NCBI RefSeq assembly: GCF_000005505.3
Contig: NC_016132.3
Location: forward strand, 13,072,501 to 13,136,500
DNA: 64,000 bases
Origin: Brachypodium distachyon
Taxonomy: Eukaryota; Streptophyta; Magnoliopsida; Poales; Poaceae
Direction of reading: 5' to 3'
Made by a program: the position numbers and the translations under genes
The notes under the pieces: model-generated
What the model was told of the DNA's origin: nothing
Databases searched by the model: none
What the model saw: only the letters and a program-made list of their open reading frames with translations
Part shown: piece by piece, positions 45,901 to 57,429 of the stretch
Position numbering within the stretch: the stretch's first letter is position 1
How the letters are laid out: the number at the start of each line of letters is the position of its first letter

Positions 45901-46832
45901 AACTTGTCACCGGACGCAAGGCTGTCGATATTAACAGACCGAAGGGCCAGCAATTTCTAACTGAATGGGTGAGTTCACCAAATTATTAATTTGTTTGCAA
46001 GGCACCAAACACTCGGTTAATCACTAGTATCGTAGTTTCCTTTCTTGTTTTCTGTTTTGTCAGTTAATGATATGTTACCATTATAGTGGTATTACTATAA
46101 AGTATGAGTATGACCAAGTCAGCAGTGATAGTTTTCTCTAACCGAAGAATGACGTTTAAGGAATCTACTATTTGAATGCTGTTTACATCCACTGACATGG
46201 AACTGGCTGATATATCTCTACTTGTTTCCAATCAATCACCCGACACAAACGAGGTCCATCTGTGCCACATTCTATGATACTAATCCTCTCGCCTTCATTT
46301 GCAACAGGCACGACCTTTACTGGAAGACCATGCGATCGACGAACTCATCGACCCACGCCTCGAGGACCGCTTCTGTGAAAACGAGGTCTACTGCATGCTA
46401 CACGCAGCAAACCTGTGCATAAGACGCGACCCTCATTCAAGGCCACGCATGTCCCATGTAAGTCAGACCCTATGCAAACATCTCAGCCATCTGAAGCTCT
46501 TACTAGGAATGATCTTCCTGTGTGTGCTTACCCCTTCTTCCATGTCCATATTATTACAGGTTCTCCGCATACTGGAGGGTGACATGGTGTTGGAATCCGG
46601 CTGCATTTTGGCTCCCAGCAGCGACGCCGGTAGCATGAGCCGGCGTATGCAGAGCGACCGGCTGCATTTTCAGGAGCAGAGCAGCCCGGTTCAGCCTGAC
46701 CCGCAGTCGCAGTGTGTCGGTGAAGTGAATCGTTCTCATGAGACCTTGAGGAGTGCCTGGGATCCAGATAGGGAGGACCTGTCCCACAGATTGTGGTATC
46801 CTTCAGCTGCAGATTGCAGCCAGCCAAGATGA
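42917..46832 (+). CDS. receptor-like cytoplasmic kinase with N-terminal universal stress protein domain
   Basis: Nine exons, 42917-43100, 43442-43581, 43679-43773, 43879-45098, 45281-45441, 45648-45724, 45821-45968, 46308-46457 and 46560-46832, join in phase to 815 residues. Residues about 15-160 form a Usp-like fold ([18 protein letters not shown], then [12 protein letters not shown] and WVVLDRELK). A long Ser/Glu-rich linker contains 33-residue tandem repeats (about 239-330) and a CSICQH knuckle near 430. The kinase domain (about 446-735) starts at [13 protein letters not shown], with the loop [11 protein letters not shown], Lys in AVKQHK, HRD 583-585 and GDFGLAR. The catalytic loop reads HRDMRPNN, so Arg replaces the usual Lys. 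Relatives are annotated as 'inactive protein kinase SELMODRAFT_444075-like'. It has no transmembrane segment and is probably cytosolic. The leader from about 42380 is pyrimidine-rich. Confidence 0.9.
44177..44446 (+). repeat. 99-bp (33-codon) in-frame tandem repeat in the kinase linker
   Basis: gaccctgccacttctcc recurs at 44177, 44276 and 44375, exactly 99 bases apart. The encoded unit includes [20 protein letters not shown]. Units 1 and 2 are nearly identical, while the third is more diverged and incomplete. The reading frame is kept. Confidence 0.9.
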
Positions 46833-47659
46833 AATATATACTACTATTCTTTGCCTTTGTGTAACAATGTAGTGATTGAGGTATGTATATGCTGCCAATT
46901 TTTGCTGCTGTTCATAGTAATGGAGTAGATGGTATTGTAGTAGGGCTTTACATTATGCTGAGCTCTCTGGGTTAGCTCTTGTTTTTGCGCATTAGCCAAC
47001 TGAGAAAAGTATGCTGCTATACTTGGTGCTGTTTCATATATACTGCCTTTGTGGAATCTCATTGCTTGAGATATATATGGTGCCAATTCTTGCTTCTACG
47101 CTCCGTTTATATCTAGTACTAGCTAGGTCTTTTTACATTGTGCTGAGACCTGGCTTAGCCTTTCCGTTCTTTTCCTGCATGAACAGATAAAGACATTGTG
47201 CTGGTTCAGTGCCTGTTGGTCTGGAGTCACATTGCTTGTGAATCTGAGCCAATTTTTGTGTTTATGATTTGCCAACATTTTTCCAAGTGCCTTGCCATGG
47301 CAGAATTGACTCCCCACAGTAAATACGCAAGACAGAAAATATATAAAAAGGAACATGACTGATTCTCAACTGAGCAAAATCATTGAACCAAACCGGCACA
47401 CTGAGAGCAGCAAGGGCACCAGAAAAACATCTCATACATGCCATTTGTCCTATAAAGAAAACACAAGAAGCTGCTAATTTTGACTGACACGACACTGATG
47501 GGTGCACCTCGGATGTACACGGGATACATGATGACGACAATGAGACAATGATAAATAAAAGATGGGCGAAACAACACACTACTGGCAACTCAACAAGGAC
47601 ACAGTTCCGGGTGAACCGGGCTGCTGCTAGTTGTATCAGGGCACAGGGCATGGACCCCT
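46833..47659. other. shared 3' flank of two convergent genes
   Basis: 3' UTR of the kinase gene (to about 47100) faces the 3' UTR of the minus-strand RGG gene (from about 47300). No other gene was seen. An imperfect repeat lies at about 46890-47160: two copies of a segment with tatatgctgccaatttt/tatggtgccaattct and the following ctttacattatgctgag/tttttacattgtgctgag. Confidence 0.5.
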
Positions 47660-50482
47660 TCACTTCCCACCTAGCGTCGGAAACTGGGCTTGGTCTTCGA
47701 TCGCTGGAGCAGGAGCTTGTCGCCTACCACCACCGCCGTTGTAACCGCCACCATTGTAACCCCCACGCAGCTCACCCCGGCCCCTGAACCCACGGCCCCT
47801 ACCCCGGCCACCAGGGTTGTACCTCTCACCTTCAGCCGGCTTCAGGAATTCATTGATGCTCAGGGACTTCAGGCAGGGAACAAACAGAACAGGAAACATA
47901 ACAGTTAGGATATAGAACAGTTTACTCAGATAAAAGTTTAGAAGTTACACCGGTTATACAGAGCAGAAGTTTAGCAGGGCAAACAGAAATAGGCATACCT
48001 TCTTGGCACGCTCCTCTCTTTCTGCATTTTCTTTCTTTTTCAACTCCTTGTCAGAGCCCTGCATCAGGGGGATTAGGTAAAAATTAACATCTATACGACC
48101 ACAGGCACAAGAAAGAAGAACACCATATGCACAACTTACCAGCTTGATAAATACTTCATCAGCAACCTTCTTAACTGACAGTTGCTGCATGGACTGCAGC
48201 TCCTTATCAACTTCAACTTTTCTCTCCTCGGCCTTCAGTGCGAGCAAAGCTTTCCGCTTCTCCTCCAATACCTTCTCATATTCCTCCAAAGTCATCTCCT
48301 GTATAATGGCAGCCAGGGTACATGTTATCAATGACAAATGTGATAGTACTTGGATGATGACATGTCAACATTTTCTCAGCAAAAACTCCCTTGGTCAGGC
48401 ACACATTGAATAGGAGAAAAAACATCAGAAAGAGTGCAAGCATGCCACAGACCCAATCAAACTTCTACTGAGGTAACTGGAAATGTAAGAGAAGTTAAAT
48501 ATCACAACAAACCACCCAAAAAAGAGGGGAAGATGGTGAAGGGGTACTGGGGTAGTGCAACTCTAACTGAACATCATCAGAAAACAAGCCCAGGGAAATC
48601 TCAGAGCAAACTGTGGAAACCAACAAGCAAGGAAATGACACTCAACAGATCGACGAAATAACAGAAAGTCAGAAACTCTAGGGAAAACTATTGCACTAAC
48701 AAGACTAAACAATACATCAAAGAATGTAAGCTGTTATATGAACCAACTACCAGCTAGATAAAACACGAACTTAGGTGCAGGTTCAAAAAAAATAAGATCC
48801 AGAGAGTTTAACAGACTCACTGGATATTCCATTATCGCTTACCAAAAAAAACAGTTTAGCCTTTAAAGTGGCAACTCAGCTACCAATTGGTTAGTCAACA
48901 CATATCGCAAGCACCCAGCAGCAATCAATTGCTCACTGAGGTCACAGTTGGTGGAGGATCTGACATAGTGCTAAAAAGCTTGTGTCATAAGGTTATAGAA
49001 AAAACGAGGCGATACATTATGACTGAAGTATATAGCATTGGTCACCAATGAGAAGAAAATTTCAAAATATGACAATCAGACTAAGCAATATGGCTTGAAA
49101 GATGAACTCCATATTACATTATGACTGAAGTACATGAAAGACAAGGAAAAAATGCGATGAGGAAAAAAATGCAGCTTCCAGGGAGGTTAATTCAAACCAT
49201 TTTTGTACTGTGACAAAAGTAGTTGTTAGGCGAGCATTGTAAAGGAAATATCAAGACTGTTTGAGTAACTGTATGACTTCCGCAAAATAGCATATGGTAG
49301 CAAGCTTATGAAACATGGTGTCTGGCATGTCCAGCAAGATAGTGACCATCACCCTCGTCACCAATACAAAATGTACATGCTACTATGGCAAGACAGTGTA
49401 AAGTGTAAACTGTGTCTGTAAAGCAATGAGATGATAGCAGAAATATACCTTATCCTCTTCAGCTTCCTTTTCTTCCTCTTCATTCACTGCACCCTCCTTG
49501 TCCTTCTCAACTTCAGTCGGTGGTGCATCTTCAGGCTTCTTCTCATCCTCTGCCACAGCAGCAGCAGTCTCTTCAGTGTTGACAGGCTCCACAGTTTCCC
49601 TAAACAAGCAAATAAATGGTCAAACACTAAAAAAACAATTCATCAATCACAAAAACCAAAGCTTAAATGACCAATCGATCTTAACTGGGGAAGTCCCTCA
49701 TCAGTCACAGTTCCCCAGTTGCCACGGCCAGCGCCGTCACGCTTCATCCCAAAGCCCCGGCCAGTGCCGCTGCGGCGCTCATAGGGCCGGTGCGGGCGTC
49801 CACCAAACTCCTCAGTGGTCTGCCCATCACCGTAGCCGCCACGACGGCCGCCTCCTCCTCCACGGTAAGGCTGGCGCGGCCCGCGTGCCTGCCTCCCCTC
49901 ACCATCCTCCCCACGAGCCACGGCACCACCACCATACCCTCCATCGAAGCCGTTGGCATCAGCATCACCATAGTCTCGCCTCGGACCAGTCCTGCCTCCG
50001 CGTCCGCCTCTCCCGCGCCCAGCTCCTTCCCTCGGAGCACCATAGTTCCTCGCCTCCTCCACTGCAACCACAGAACAGAGGAACACCAACACACATAATG
50101 AGCATCAGATCAAATCAAGCAGACTGAAAAATTCGCAGCACTCTACTCTAATCCGCGGGTACCAAACTACCAAAAGCCATCTAGAGATCGATCCAGCAAC
50201 CCTACAATCGCGCACCCTTGTAACAACAACGCACACAGACAGAGATCGAGGGAGAAAGAGAACCCCATCAAGAGCGAATCGAAGCTCACCGGCTTGCGCG
50301 GGCGGCGCGGGCTTGGTGGGCAGCTTGGCCGCCGGCTTGGCCCCCGCCCCCGCCCCCGCGGCAGGCTTGGCCCCCGCCGCCGCCGCCGCCGCCGCCTTCG
50401 CCTTCTCCGCGGCGGCGGCGAGCTGCGAGGGGTCGTCGTTGTCGACGTCGCCGAGGAGGTCGAACTGGTTCATCGACGCCAT
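47660..50482 (-). CDS. RGG-repeat RNA-binding protein, HABP4/SERBP1 family (RGGA-like)
   Basis: Six exons, 50482-50290, 50061-49686, 49599-49449, 48298-48140, 48058-47999 and 47866-47660, join with GT/AG borders and correct phases (1, 2, 0, 0, 0) to 381 residues. The N-terminus MASMNQFDLLGDVDNDDPSQL is the Stm1/HABP4 start typical of plant RGG proteins. Ala/Pro-rich sequence follows, then a Gly/Arg-rich region (GRGRGGRGGRTGPRR; PYRGGGGGRRGGYG) in residues about 75-185. An acidic Glu-rich block follows (EEEEKEAEEDK, about 205-240), then the conserved core EMTLEEYEKVLEEKRKALL (from 241) and a second RGG tract near the end. Arabidopsis relatives (RGGA-RGGC) bind mRNA and ribosomes and help in salt and drought responses. 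It probably acts in cytoplasm and nucleus. Confidence 0.9.
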
Positions 50483-51986
50483 TCCCCAAACCCTAACTTA
50501 AACCCCCACGGCCCGAGACGAATGAATCTAGCAAGCAGCCACCACCGCCACCACCCTCGACGAGATTACCATGCACGGACGACGAACTGACGGGGGAGGA
50601 GAAGGAAGGGGTGTCCGTAGAAGTCGTCCGGGAGCAAAACCCTAGCCGCCGCCGCCGCCGCCAAGCTCTCTCGACTCTCCCCTTTGGCTCTTCTGCAGTG
50701 AGGGGGAGGCGCTGTACTGTACTAGTGCTGCAGCGAAGTGGTGTGTGTGTTGTGTGATACGGCTTTCCGTTTTCAGACCACGGGCTCGCGTGTCCGGTCT
50801 GTGGAAATGTCGGATTTGGGCCTGGAACGTTCAGGGTTAATTACGGGTTATACCAATGTCGGGGACAGTGATGGACCAGGGGTGTTCTCGTCACTTCGTG
50901 GGGGTTGGTGGTGCGGAAGAGAGAAGACCCATGGGCTTCGGACGTGGGCCTTTTGGGTAAGCTAGAAAAGGGCTGTTCTGTCGGCCTGGGGGATTCCCTT
51001 GGTACATTCAATTCTTAGACCTAAAAAAAAAGGTTTATTCCATTTTAATTTCTAGCTTTTGATTTTCCCAATTTGCAAAAAACAATTTACTTCCTCCGAT
51101 CCACAAAAAGTGTCGCCACTTAGTACGAAATTTGTACTAACGTAGTACAAAATGGGTAACACTTTTTATGGATCGGAGAAAGTACTTTTGATTTGAAAAC
51201 CTCAATTTATACTCCCTTCGATTCATAATAAGTGTCATTTAGTACAAAAAACTCACCGGCAGCGTTGACTCCCCTGGCGACGCACGAGGATGAGGACGGC
51301 GGCGACGCGCCGATCCGGGTCCACGCTCCTCTCCTTCCTCCATGGTGGTGGATCCATGACGGCATGCTCCTTCCCGGCGGATCCATGGCAGCGGGCTCGT
51401 GCCGACACAGATCTGGGGTGATATGTGCCATAGGGAGGCCCTAGCGCGCGGATCCGACCTCTAGAGATCGCATCCCTGCACGGGCAGAAGGGCGCGGCCA
51501 CACGAGGAGAGGGGCCGGTGGAGCGCAGGCAGGTGCAAGGAGAAGAGAGGAGCGCTGTTTGGAAACGAGATATAAAGGGAGGCGGAGAGGGGCGAGAGAG
51601 AGGGGGGGGAGGGGTCGGTTCAGGATGAAGAGGGATGCTGAGTGGGAGGGGGGCTAAGGAGGCGGAGAGGGGTAGGTGGTGGATGGTTGGTGGGGCTGCG
51701 CGGCCTTGTGTCACAGGTGGATTCGACCGCACCGCACCATCACCCACTGAAAGAGGCTTCTTGGGTTTTGTTTGTTCATTAGTTCCATCAACATCGACAA
51801 AAACGGGTACCAAAAATTTGATTTTTGATTTGGACAAGAAAAGGTAGCTCTAAATTGTTTCCGAAAGAGTAAGCATTGTCTCCACTGTAAACCCACACGT
51901 TACATGCATTTGGTCTTCACAAGGTTGAAACATTAAAAAATTAAGCACCACCAACTCATTCAAACTCGATTGGCCTTTTCAGCAAA
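50483..51986. other. upstream region of the RGG gene and intergenic DNA with MITEs
   Basis: 50483-50740 is the probable leader and promoter of the minus-strand RGG gene. The purine-rich GC block at 51250-51720 has overlapping open frames on both strands but no convincing protein. A full Stowaway is at 51090 and a half copy near 51211. Confidence 0.4.
51090..51182. mobile_element. Stowaway MITE
   Basis: TA-flanked, cttcctccgatccacaaaaagtg at the left and the complementary cactttttatggatcggagaaag at the right. The inner arms pair as well (agtacgaaatttgtact). Confidence 0.85.
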
Positions 51987-51988
51987 GA

Positions 51989-52443
51989 TCATGAGGACTA
52001 ACTAGCTACTTGGTTCTGCTAGCCATTCTTGCTCTCATGGTGGTATCCTCAGGTACCAAGTTCTTGCACACATTTCACAAAACACTTACCATGGATATAG
52101 TTTTTTGAGAGATGGATAAATTAATTTCATAGGGATTAAACAACAATACTACTCACTCCGTCCCAAAATACAAATCCACATCAGTTAATTCGGGACGGAC
52201 GGAGTACATTAATGGTGTCATTCTCTCTGATCCCCACTTGGATTGTTGGCCTGTAATCAGTCCATATGCTTGGAGGTGAAAGCAGAGGACAACTGCGCAT
52301 CGATCAAGGTTCCGATGGTCTGCGACGAAGGGTCTTGCAAGGCAGATTGAGACGAGATCATCGGCTCCGGTGCTCTTTCAAAGTGCATTGTGCCCAAGAG
52401 CGTCTGTATGTGCACCAACTGCACGTTTCACCGCAGGAATTAG
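51989..52443 (+). pseudogene. second type of secreted cysteine-rich peptide, broken
   Basis: An exon-1-like piece (atgaggactaac at 51989, GT donor at about 52052) contains a good signal-peptide core, YLVLLAILALMVVSS, but the ATG is one base out of frame with it. The exon-2-like piece 52261-52443 follows a CAG acceptor and encodes a Cys-rich segment (CLEVKAEDNC, VCDEGSC, then CIVPKSVCMCTNC) ending in TAG. A TGA at 52348-52350 interrupts it. The phase between exons also fails. The spacing resembles low-molecular-weight Cys-rich/defensin-like peptides. It is not similar to the array at 14.6-23 kb. Best read as a CRP pseudogene with at least two lesions. Confidence 0.55.
52150..52204. mobile_element. 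miniature Stowaway-like palindrome
   Basis: actcactccgtcccaaaata and the complementary tcgggacggacggagt face each other within about 55 bases. It lies in the intron-like gap of the CRP pseudogene. Confidence 0.55.
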
Positions 52444-52862
52444 ATTAGATTCACTTGCTAGATATGATATATGATACCTCTTGCCAACAATCCTTTGTTC
52501 AATAGCCAAAATATTCATGGAAACAGTCCATTGTATTCAGATGAATATTAATATAGAGGATGCAATTTACCAATCAGCAAATGAACTTAAACTACAAAAA
52601 CATGAAAATAATAATTTTGTTTACAGTTTTTCACTGTCAATTCACCCTTATATATATAATCAAGTTAACCCTGTATTACATCTCCATGTTTGTGATATAA
52701 TTAAGTATGTGCTAGTGGCTACTCATTGGTCACCAACTCAACATCAGGACAAGTGTGTCATCATGCGTTGCGATGTGATGCTGCAAGTTGTCAATATATA
52801 CAAACTCCTGTCTGAAACTCTGAATCCTATCACAAGGGGCTGAGGCGGTGAGCTCTCTTGTG
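52444..52862. other. intergenic, 3' side of the sigma-factor relic
   Basis: AT-rich, probably includes 3' UTR of the minus-strand sigma-factor gene. Nothing else seen. Confidence 0.4.
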
Positions 52863-54218
52863 CTAGAATCCACTGAAGTCCTTGAGTTCATGGTGCACGT
52901 CCTCGTTCCGGAGCTTCGACATGGCCGACTTCTCAATCTTCCGGATCCACTCCTTGGACACATGATAGATGCCGCTGATCTGCTCCAGGGACCTGCACTT
53001 GCCATCCTCGAGCCCATGCCGCAGCTTCAGCACGTGCCCTTCTCTCGCCGGGAGCCTGTCGAGGACGAGCAGCAGCCTCTCCCTCATCTGCCTCCGGAAG
53101 ATGGCCTCGTCTGGAGATTCCAGGGATGTGTCTGGTGTCACCTCCTGCAGTTCAAACCTTCTGTCAGATCGACATTCGGCGAAGTGTACATGAATTTTCA
53201 CGACTGTTAAACTGTTCATAGATTTCTATGCATTGCTTCCTGATGAGAGCACACAACATTGTTCAGTCATAAATCTGATTTCATCTCTGAGAAGGTGTTG
53301 TTGTGTTGTGGCTAGCAGAGAGTACCATGAACTTGGCGTTCTGTCCGGTTCCGATCTCCGTGTAGAGTGAAACGACGCGACGAGAGCACTTCCTTGCCAA
53401 CCTAACGTTGGAAACCGACACGCCAATGAAGGTAGCGATCTCCGCGTCTATCGGATTCCTACCCATGCTGGATCGGATTACACGTTTAGCTTCTTTCACT
53501 TTGCGGATGATACTCTCCATCCTTGCCTACACTTGCATAATTGGATTGTCAGTAAATATTATGAGCAAAGGGTTTATTTTTGTTCCTTGCACGAATATGT
53601 CAAGGTTGTTGTTGGTTTCAGAGGCATACAGGTAGCTGGATTACTCCAGAATTTTCAGCGAGGAGCGCTAGCATCGCTTTCCTTATCCAGTACTTCACAT
53701 ATGTCGAGAATTTGCAGCCTTTCTCACTGTCGAACCTCTCGGCGCCATCAAGGACCCCCATTTTCCCAGCCTGTACTGTTATTTTCAATAACTCGATTAC
53801 AAAAGGTTTACTAGTTGTCAAGGTATAGGAGATAAACATAGTCAGCAAGTATAATCTTGCAACCTGGAGTAGATCATCAAAAGCAGTTCCCATTCCGGTG
53901 TATGTCCTCGCAATGTACTTGACAAGCCATTCAGTGGTAACCAACAGCCTCTCTCTGGCCTCTGCAGCAGTAACCTGCTTGCAGTGTACTCTTCAGAATT
54001 GCCTCATCAACTCCGGCTGCCTTAGCCCACCTATCATAGCTAACCTCCTGCCCTTCTTTCACCATGTTTTGTCTGATTTTCTCAAGGTTTGCACATTCCT
54101 GAGAAAATACATGATCAGTTCAGTGAAACCATGAACAATTAATGTGACAATAAGAATGCTGGTGAAGAGAATACCTTGATAGTCGCCAACAATGCCATAA
54201 ATTCAGAAGAAGCTTGAG
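52863..54218 (-). pseudogene. plastid-type RNA polymerase sigma-70 factor, N-terminus missing and frameshifted
   Basis: Minus-strand exons are 54218-54175, 54098-about 53975, about 53973-53864, 53770-53630, 53526-53326 and 53144-52863. Sigma region 1.2/2 begins around EFMALLATIK and RWAKAAGVDEAILKS. Region 2 shows FDDLLQ, AGKMGVLDGAERFD and KFSTYVKYWIRKAM. Region 3 follows (RVIRSSMGRNPIDAEIA). Region 4 has LKLRHGLEDG, RSLEQISGIYHVSKEWIRKIE and ends LKDFSGF. The remaining introns have GT/AG borders and keep phase. Two faults stand out. No transit peptide or N-terminal exons exist before 54218, where the next gene's 3' end begins 300 bases on. An extra base near 53974 breaks the frame between STLQA and the ARERLL segment. 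Plant sigma factors are nuclear genes that direct the plastid-encoded polymerase. This copy looks like a truncated duplicate. Confidence 0.7.
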
Positions 54219-54519
54219 CTGTACAAAGAAAAGAGAAAAGAATCGGAAGCTCTCACAAATCCATAAGCATTAATAAAGCCCGTGGCAAATCGAAGGTATA
54301 ATAATACCAAAACAGAAACCCATTGATAGACATGACAAACTTAAACACATACGAGTATATATAGGACGATACAATTAAATAGGCGTCCGAAAATGGCCGC
54401 CCTTTGCAGAAAAATCAACAGCTAGCATCATCAACTTGTAAGCAGAGTTTACCCATGCATCATCAAGGTCATCCAGCTAGCTAGCTAGTACAGAAAACAA
54501 CAACTGTCCATGGAATTGA
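54219..54519. other. short intergenic gap between the sigma-factor relic and the DUF594 gene
   Basis: AT-rich, with no further sigma-factor exons seen. A four-fold gcta tract lies at about 54476-54488. It probably contains the DUF594 gene's 3' UTR. Confidence 0.4.
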
Positions 54520-57096
54520 TCATCTGAGCGGGTCGACATCATCAAGGTCATCTGGGTCCAGGAGTGTCTGCCCATGCATGGTCTTCCCGAGAAACCCGGC
54601 ATGAGACAGCAAAGCCCACAGGTGTGTTATGAGCTCCCCCTTTCCGACAAGCCGTGTCTTATGCTTGGCTGCTCTGGTTGACGCCGCCAAGTGGAGGAGG
54701 AAGCCCGTCCAGAACACTGCCAGATCCCTCCACAGACCTGCTCTGTCATTCTCTGCTTCATAAGTCTCTATCAACAGCTTCCCAAGTTCTGCACCCATCT
54801 GGATTACGGAATTCTGGATGTTATCATCACCCTTGGTAGGAGGGGCTTCCCCATTGCCATTGGGCACCTGCTCATTGTTGGTCATGGTCATGGAGCCATT
54901 AATGTCGTCACCATCTCCTGTGTGCTGCTCCTCTCCCTCAGGATCTTGCTCATCGATGGCCATCTTGAACGCTTCATCCTTGAGTACCGAACTTCCAGCG
55001 GCTTCTTGTCCATTATGCTCTTCATCATGGACCTCTCCGTTTGCCGCATCCTCAGACTCTTTAGAGGGCTTCTTGGCAATCTCCATAAGTTTTTTGTAGA
55101 CATCTTGCAATGACTTGGAGGAGGAAGCGGCACGAGAGGTCTCCTTTCGTACCACATCCAAGACCTTTGTAACAACAATGCCGTTGTCCGGCACCAATGC
55201 TTTGGTAAGCAGGTACGCACAGTAGTTCGATAAACTGACAGCAGTTAAGTAATGTGGCCACTCATCTTCTGGAGTAGTTGATTTTTTGGCCAAGAGCCTA
55301 TTTTTAAGACGTGCACACTTGAGTTTTTTCACTTCATCAGAAACATGTATCTCAAAGAGGCACGTCGCGATGTGCCAGACCAGTATTCTGTGGGTATCAG
55401 CCTCCAGTTCATCAGTCGCCCATGTCTGCTGCATAATGGTTTCCTTTGATCCGAAGGCATTGGAGAAGTAGGACTCGATCCTTTCCGGATGCTGCTGCAG
55501 GCCCTTGAAGGACTCAAATATGGCCGTCTTCACCTCTGGCTCCAACTTGATTCTTCTGGGGAATTTTTTGGAAGTCTGTGAATAAGAAATCAGAAGGTTG
55601 TATTGGAAGATCATTTGATCCCACCTGCCCCTCCTGATGAACCAGAACATCGTTCTCATGGCTGCCTCCACCAACGGATGCCGCAAGCGCGGGTGCTTGA
55701 CATACATACAGATCATAAGAACCTTGGTCCATTGAGAGCATACATACAGGTACACCTCCGACAGCTCCTTGATAACGATAAGCGCAACTATGAGGCGAGT
55801 GACAGACACCCCGCGGGTGATCATTTTTTCGCTGTCTTTGTCCAACGTGTTTTGGATATGACGGACAGGGTATGCAAGGTATCCGGTAGCCGCGATCAGA
55901 GACAGAGACATGAGCATACCCAAGGCCGGAAACCCGCGGGCGAAAATGGCAGCATGCTTTCTGTAGAACAAGTCCTTGAGGAAGGATAGTTCCACCTCCG
56001 TGATGCGGAATGCCCTCTCATAGCCCCCCAGTAGGATGTAGTTCAAGACAAGCCGCCTCGTTTTCCCTAGGCTAGCCTCGTGTATCGGGAGATTGTAGAA
56101 CCGACGGCGCAGCAGCTTGTACAGGGCAAAGGAGAGGCAGACGTCTTTGAGTTGGTTGTCAGCGTCTCTGGTGCTGCCAAGCAACCCACTGCTGCCAGTG
56201 TAAGCATCGGCGACATTCCATATCTTGTCTAATGTAACGAGCTTCTTGCTATCCGGATCCAACCGAACCCTGTACTGAGGCTGAGCTGATGAAGAAGCTC
56301 TCCTCTCCTGTCGGGCATCATGAAACGCCGCTTCTTCCCCACAGACCAGGTACTTGTACCACTGAATCCTGACGATCTCATTGTCAGGATGATCACCGGT
56401 ACTAGTGAGCGTGTGCTCGTATCGCATGTAGTCGCTGACCAGCTTGGCGTTCTCTTGGTTGATGGCAGCAGCCCTATCGGAGGAGACACAGTAGGAAATG
56501 ATGCGGATTGCGTTGAGGCCCCAGATGACCCAGAGAGGGATCCTGAGGAGGAAGAAGGTCTGCACCCGGATGAGGTTGGCTGCCCAGAAAGACGACATGA
56601 GGTCCAGCAATGGGATCTGCTTGGACGACCTCCCGTACGGGCGGTCAGTCTTGATGCTGTACTTGAGGGTCACCAGCAGCACCGCCCAGACCTGGAAGTA
56701 GGCGTTCACCATCTTGGCCGACAGCTGCATCAGCCCCATGGTGTAGTGCACCATGGAGTAGTTCAGCATATCGATGACTTGGACGGTGGCCGCCATGGCC
56801 CTGTCCTCGTACCACGGCCCGGAGAAGTCCAGCAGGAACCTCGCCACCAGCAACAGTGTTGTCATCAGCACCCAGAGCTCCACGCTGGCTGCACCAGTAG
56901 CGCTGTCCATCTTGAACAGCTTTTTCATGGTGGCCATCATATAAGATGAAACTACATATGGGGAAAGCATCTCGATCTCCTGGCCCTCTTCCTCCCTCTC
57001 TCCCTCTGTGTGTTGGCTGGGAGGTTCAATCGATCGAGCAACCCAGCTATTTCCAAGGACAACTAATTTCCAATAATGTCTATGAATGGTGGTCAC
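54520..57096 (-). CDS. DUF4220/DUF594 multi-pass membrane protein
   Basis: An intronless 858-codon frame. A second in-frame ATG at residue 43 (56970) precedes MLSPYVVSSYMM and may be the true start, because the first 42 residues are polar and UTR-like. Several hydrophobic segments lie in the N-terminal third (ELWVLMTTLLLVARFLLDF, AYFQVWAVLLVTL, FFLLRIPLWVIWGLNAI) and more lie in the middle (FPALGMLMSLSLIAATGYL). This is the DUF4220 part. The C-terminal end has the DUF594 signature (ELGKLLIETYEAENDRAGLW, then ELITHLWALLSHAGFLG). Between them lies a polar, acidic segment (about 640-780). The family is numerous in grasses and of unknown function. It points away from the related gene at 61145. 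Confidence 0.85.
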   Translation of the reverse strand: MTTIHRHYWKLVVLGNSWVARSIEPPSQHTEGEREEEGQEIEMLSPYVVSSYMMATMKKLFKMDSATGAASVELWVLMTTLLLVARFLLDFSGPWYEDRAMAATVQVIDMLNYSMVHYTMGLMQLSAKMVNAYFQVWAVLLVTLKYSIKTDRPYGRSSKQIPLLDLMSSFWAANLIRVQTFFLLRIPLWVIWGLNAIRIISYCVSSDRAAAINQENAKLVSDYMRYEHTLTSTGDHPDNEIVRIQWYKYLVCGEEAAFHDARQERRASSSAQPQYRVRLDPDSKKLVTLDKIWNVADAYTGSSGLLGSTRDADNQLKDVCLSFALYKLLRRRFYNLPIHEASLGKTRRLVLNYILLGGYERAFRITEVELSFLKDLFYRKHAAIFARGFPALGMLMSLSLIAATGYLAYPVRHIQNTLDKDSEKMITRGVSVTRLIVALIVIKELSEVYLYVCSQWTKVLMICMYVKHPRLRHPLVEAAMRTMFWFIRRGRWDQMIFQYNLLISYSQTSKKFPRRIKLEPEVKTAIFESFKGLQQHPERIESYFSNAFGSKETIMQQTWATDELEADTHRILVWHIATCLFEIHVSDEVKKLKCARLKNRLLAKKSTTPEDEWPHYLTAVSLSNYCAYLLTKALVPDNGIVVTKVLDVVRKETSRAASSSKSLQDVYKKLMEIAKKPSKESEDAANGEVHDEEHNGQEAAGSSVLKDEAFKMAIDEQDPEGEEQHTGDGDDINGSMTMTNNEQVPNGNGEAPPTKGDDNIQNSVIQMGAELGKLLIETYEAENDRAGLWRDLAVFWTGFLLHLAASTRAAKHKTRLVGKGELITHLWALLSHAGFLGKTMHGQTLLDPDDLDDVDPLR

Positions 57097-57429
57097 TGTT
57101 CACCCATTGACTTCAAAACTAGCTAGGCGGAAGGAACTGCTAGCAATTCGACTACATTTATCTATTCACAATTTTAACTGGGTGTCGTCGTGGGCAAGGT
57201 ATCTTCAGATGAAGTTGGTGGGAATCTATTTGAATATCCAGAACTGTTAGTTGAATATTCCATGCTAAACCAAGACACTCAATTAATGGAAACAAAATTG
57301 TTATCGTGCATAATTTGGTATTAGTATATATAAGATACTAAGCATGCACAACCGATTTAATTTTTTATGAGGTCATACATACATAAGAGGGAGTAGAAAG
57401 AAAAATTGCATACACAACATGCACGGTAA

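Noticed and set aside
51253..51847. Overlapping frames in a GC-rich block (up to 194 codons)
   Set aside because: Purine-rich low-complexity DNA opens frames on both strands. No domain was recognised.
56320..56949. 209-codon plus-strand frame opposite the DUF594 gene
   Set aside because: Antisense shadow of a long coding exon without family features.
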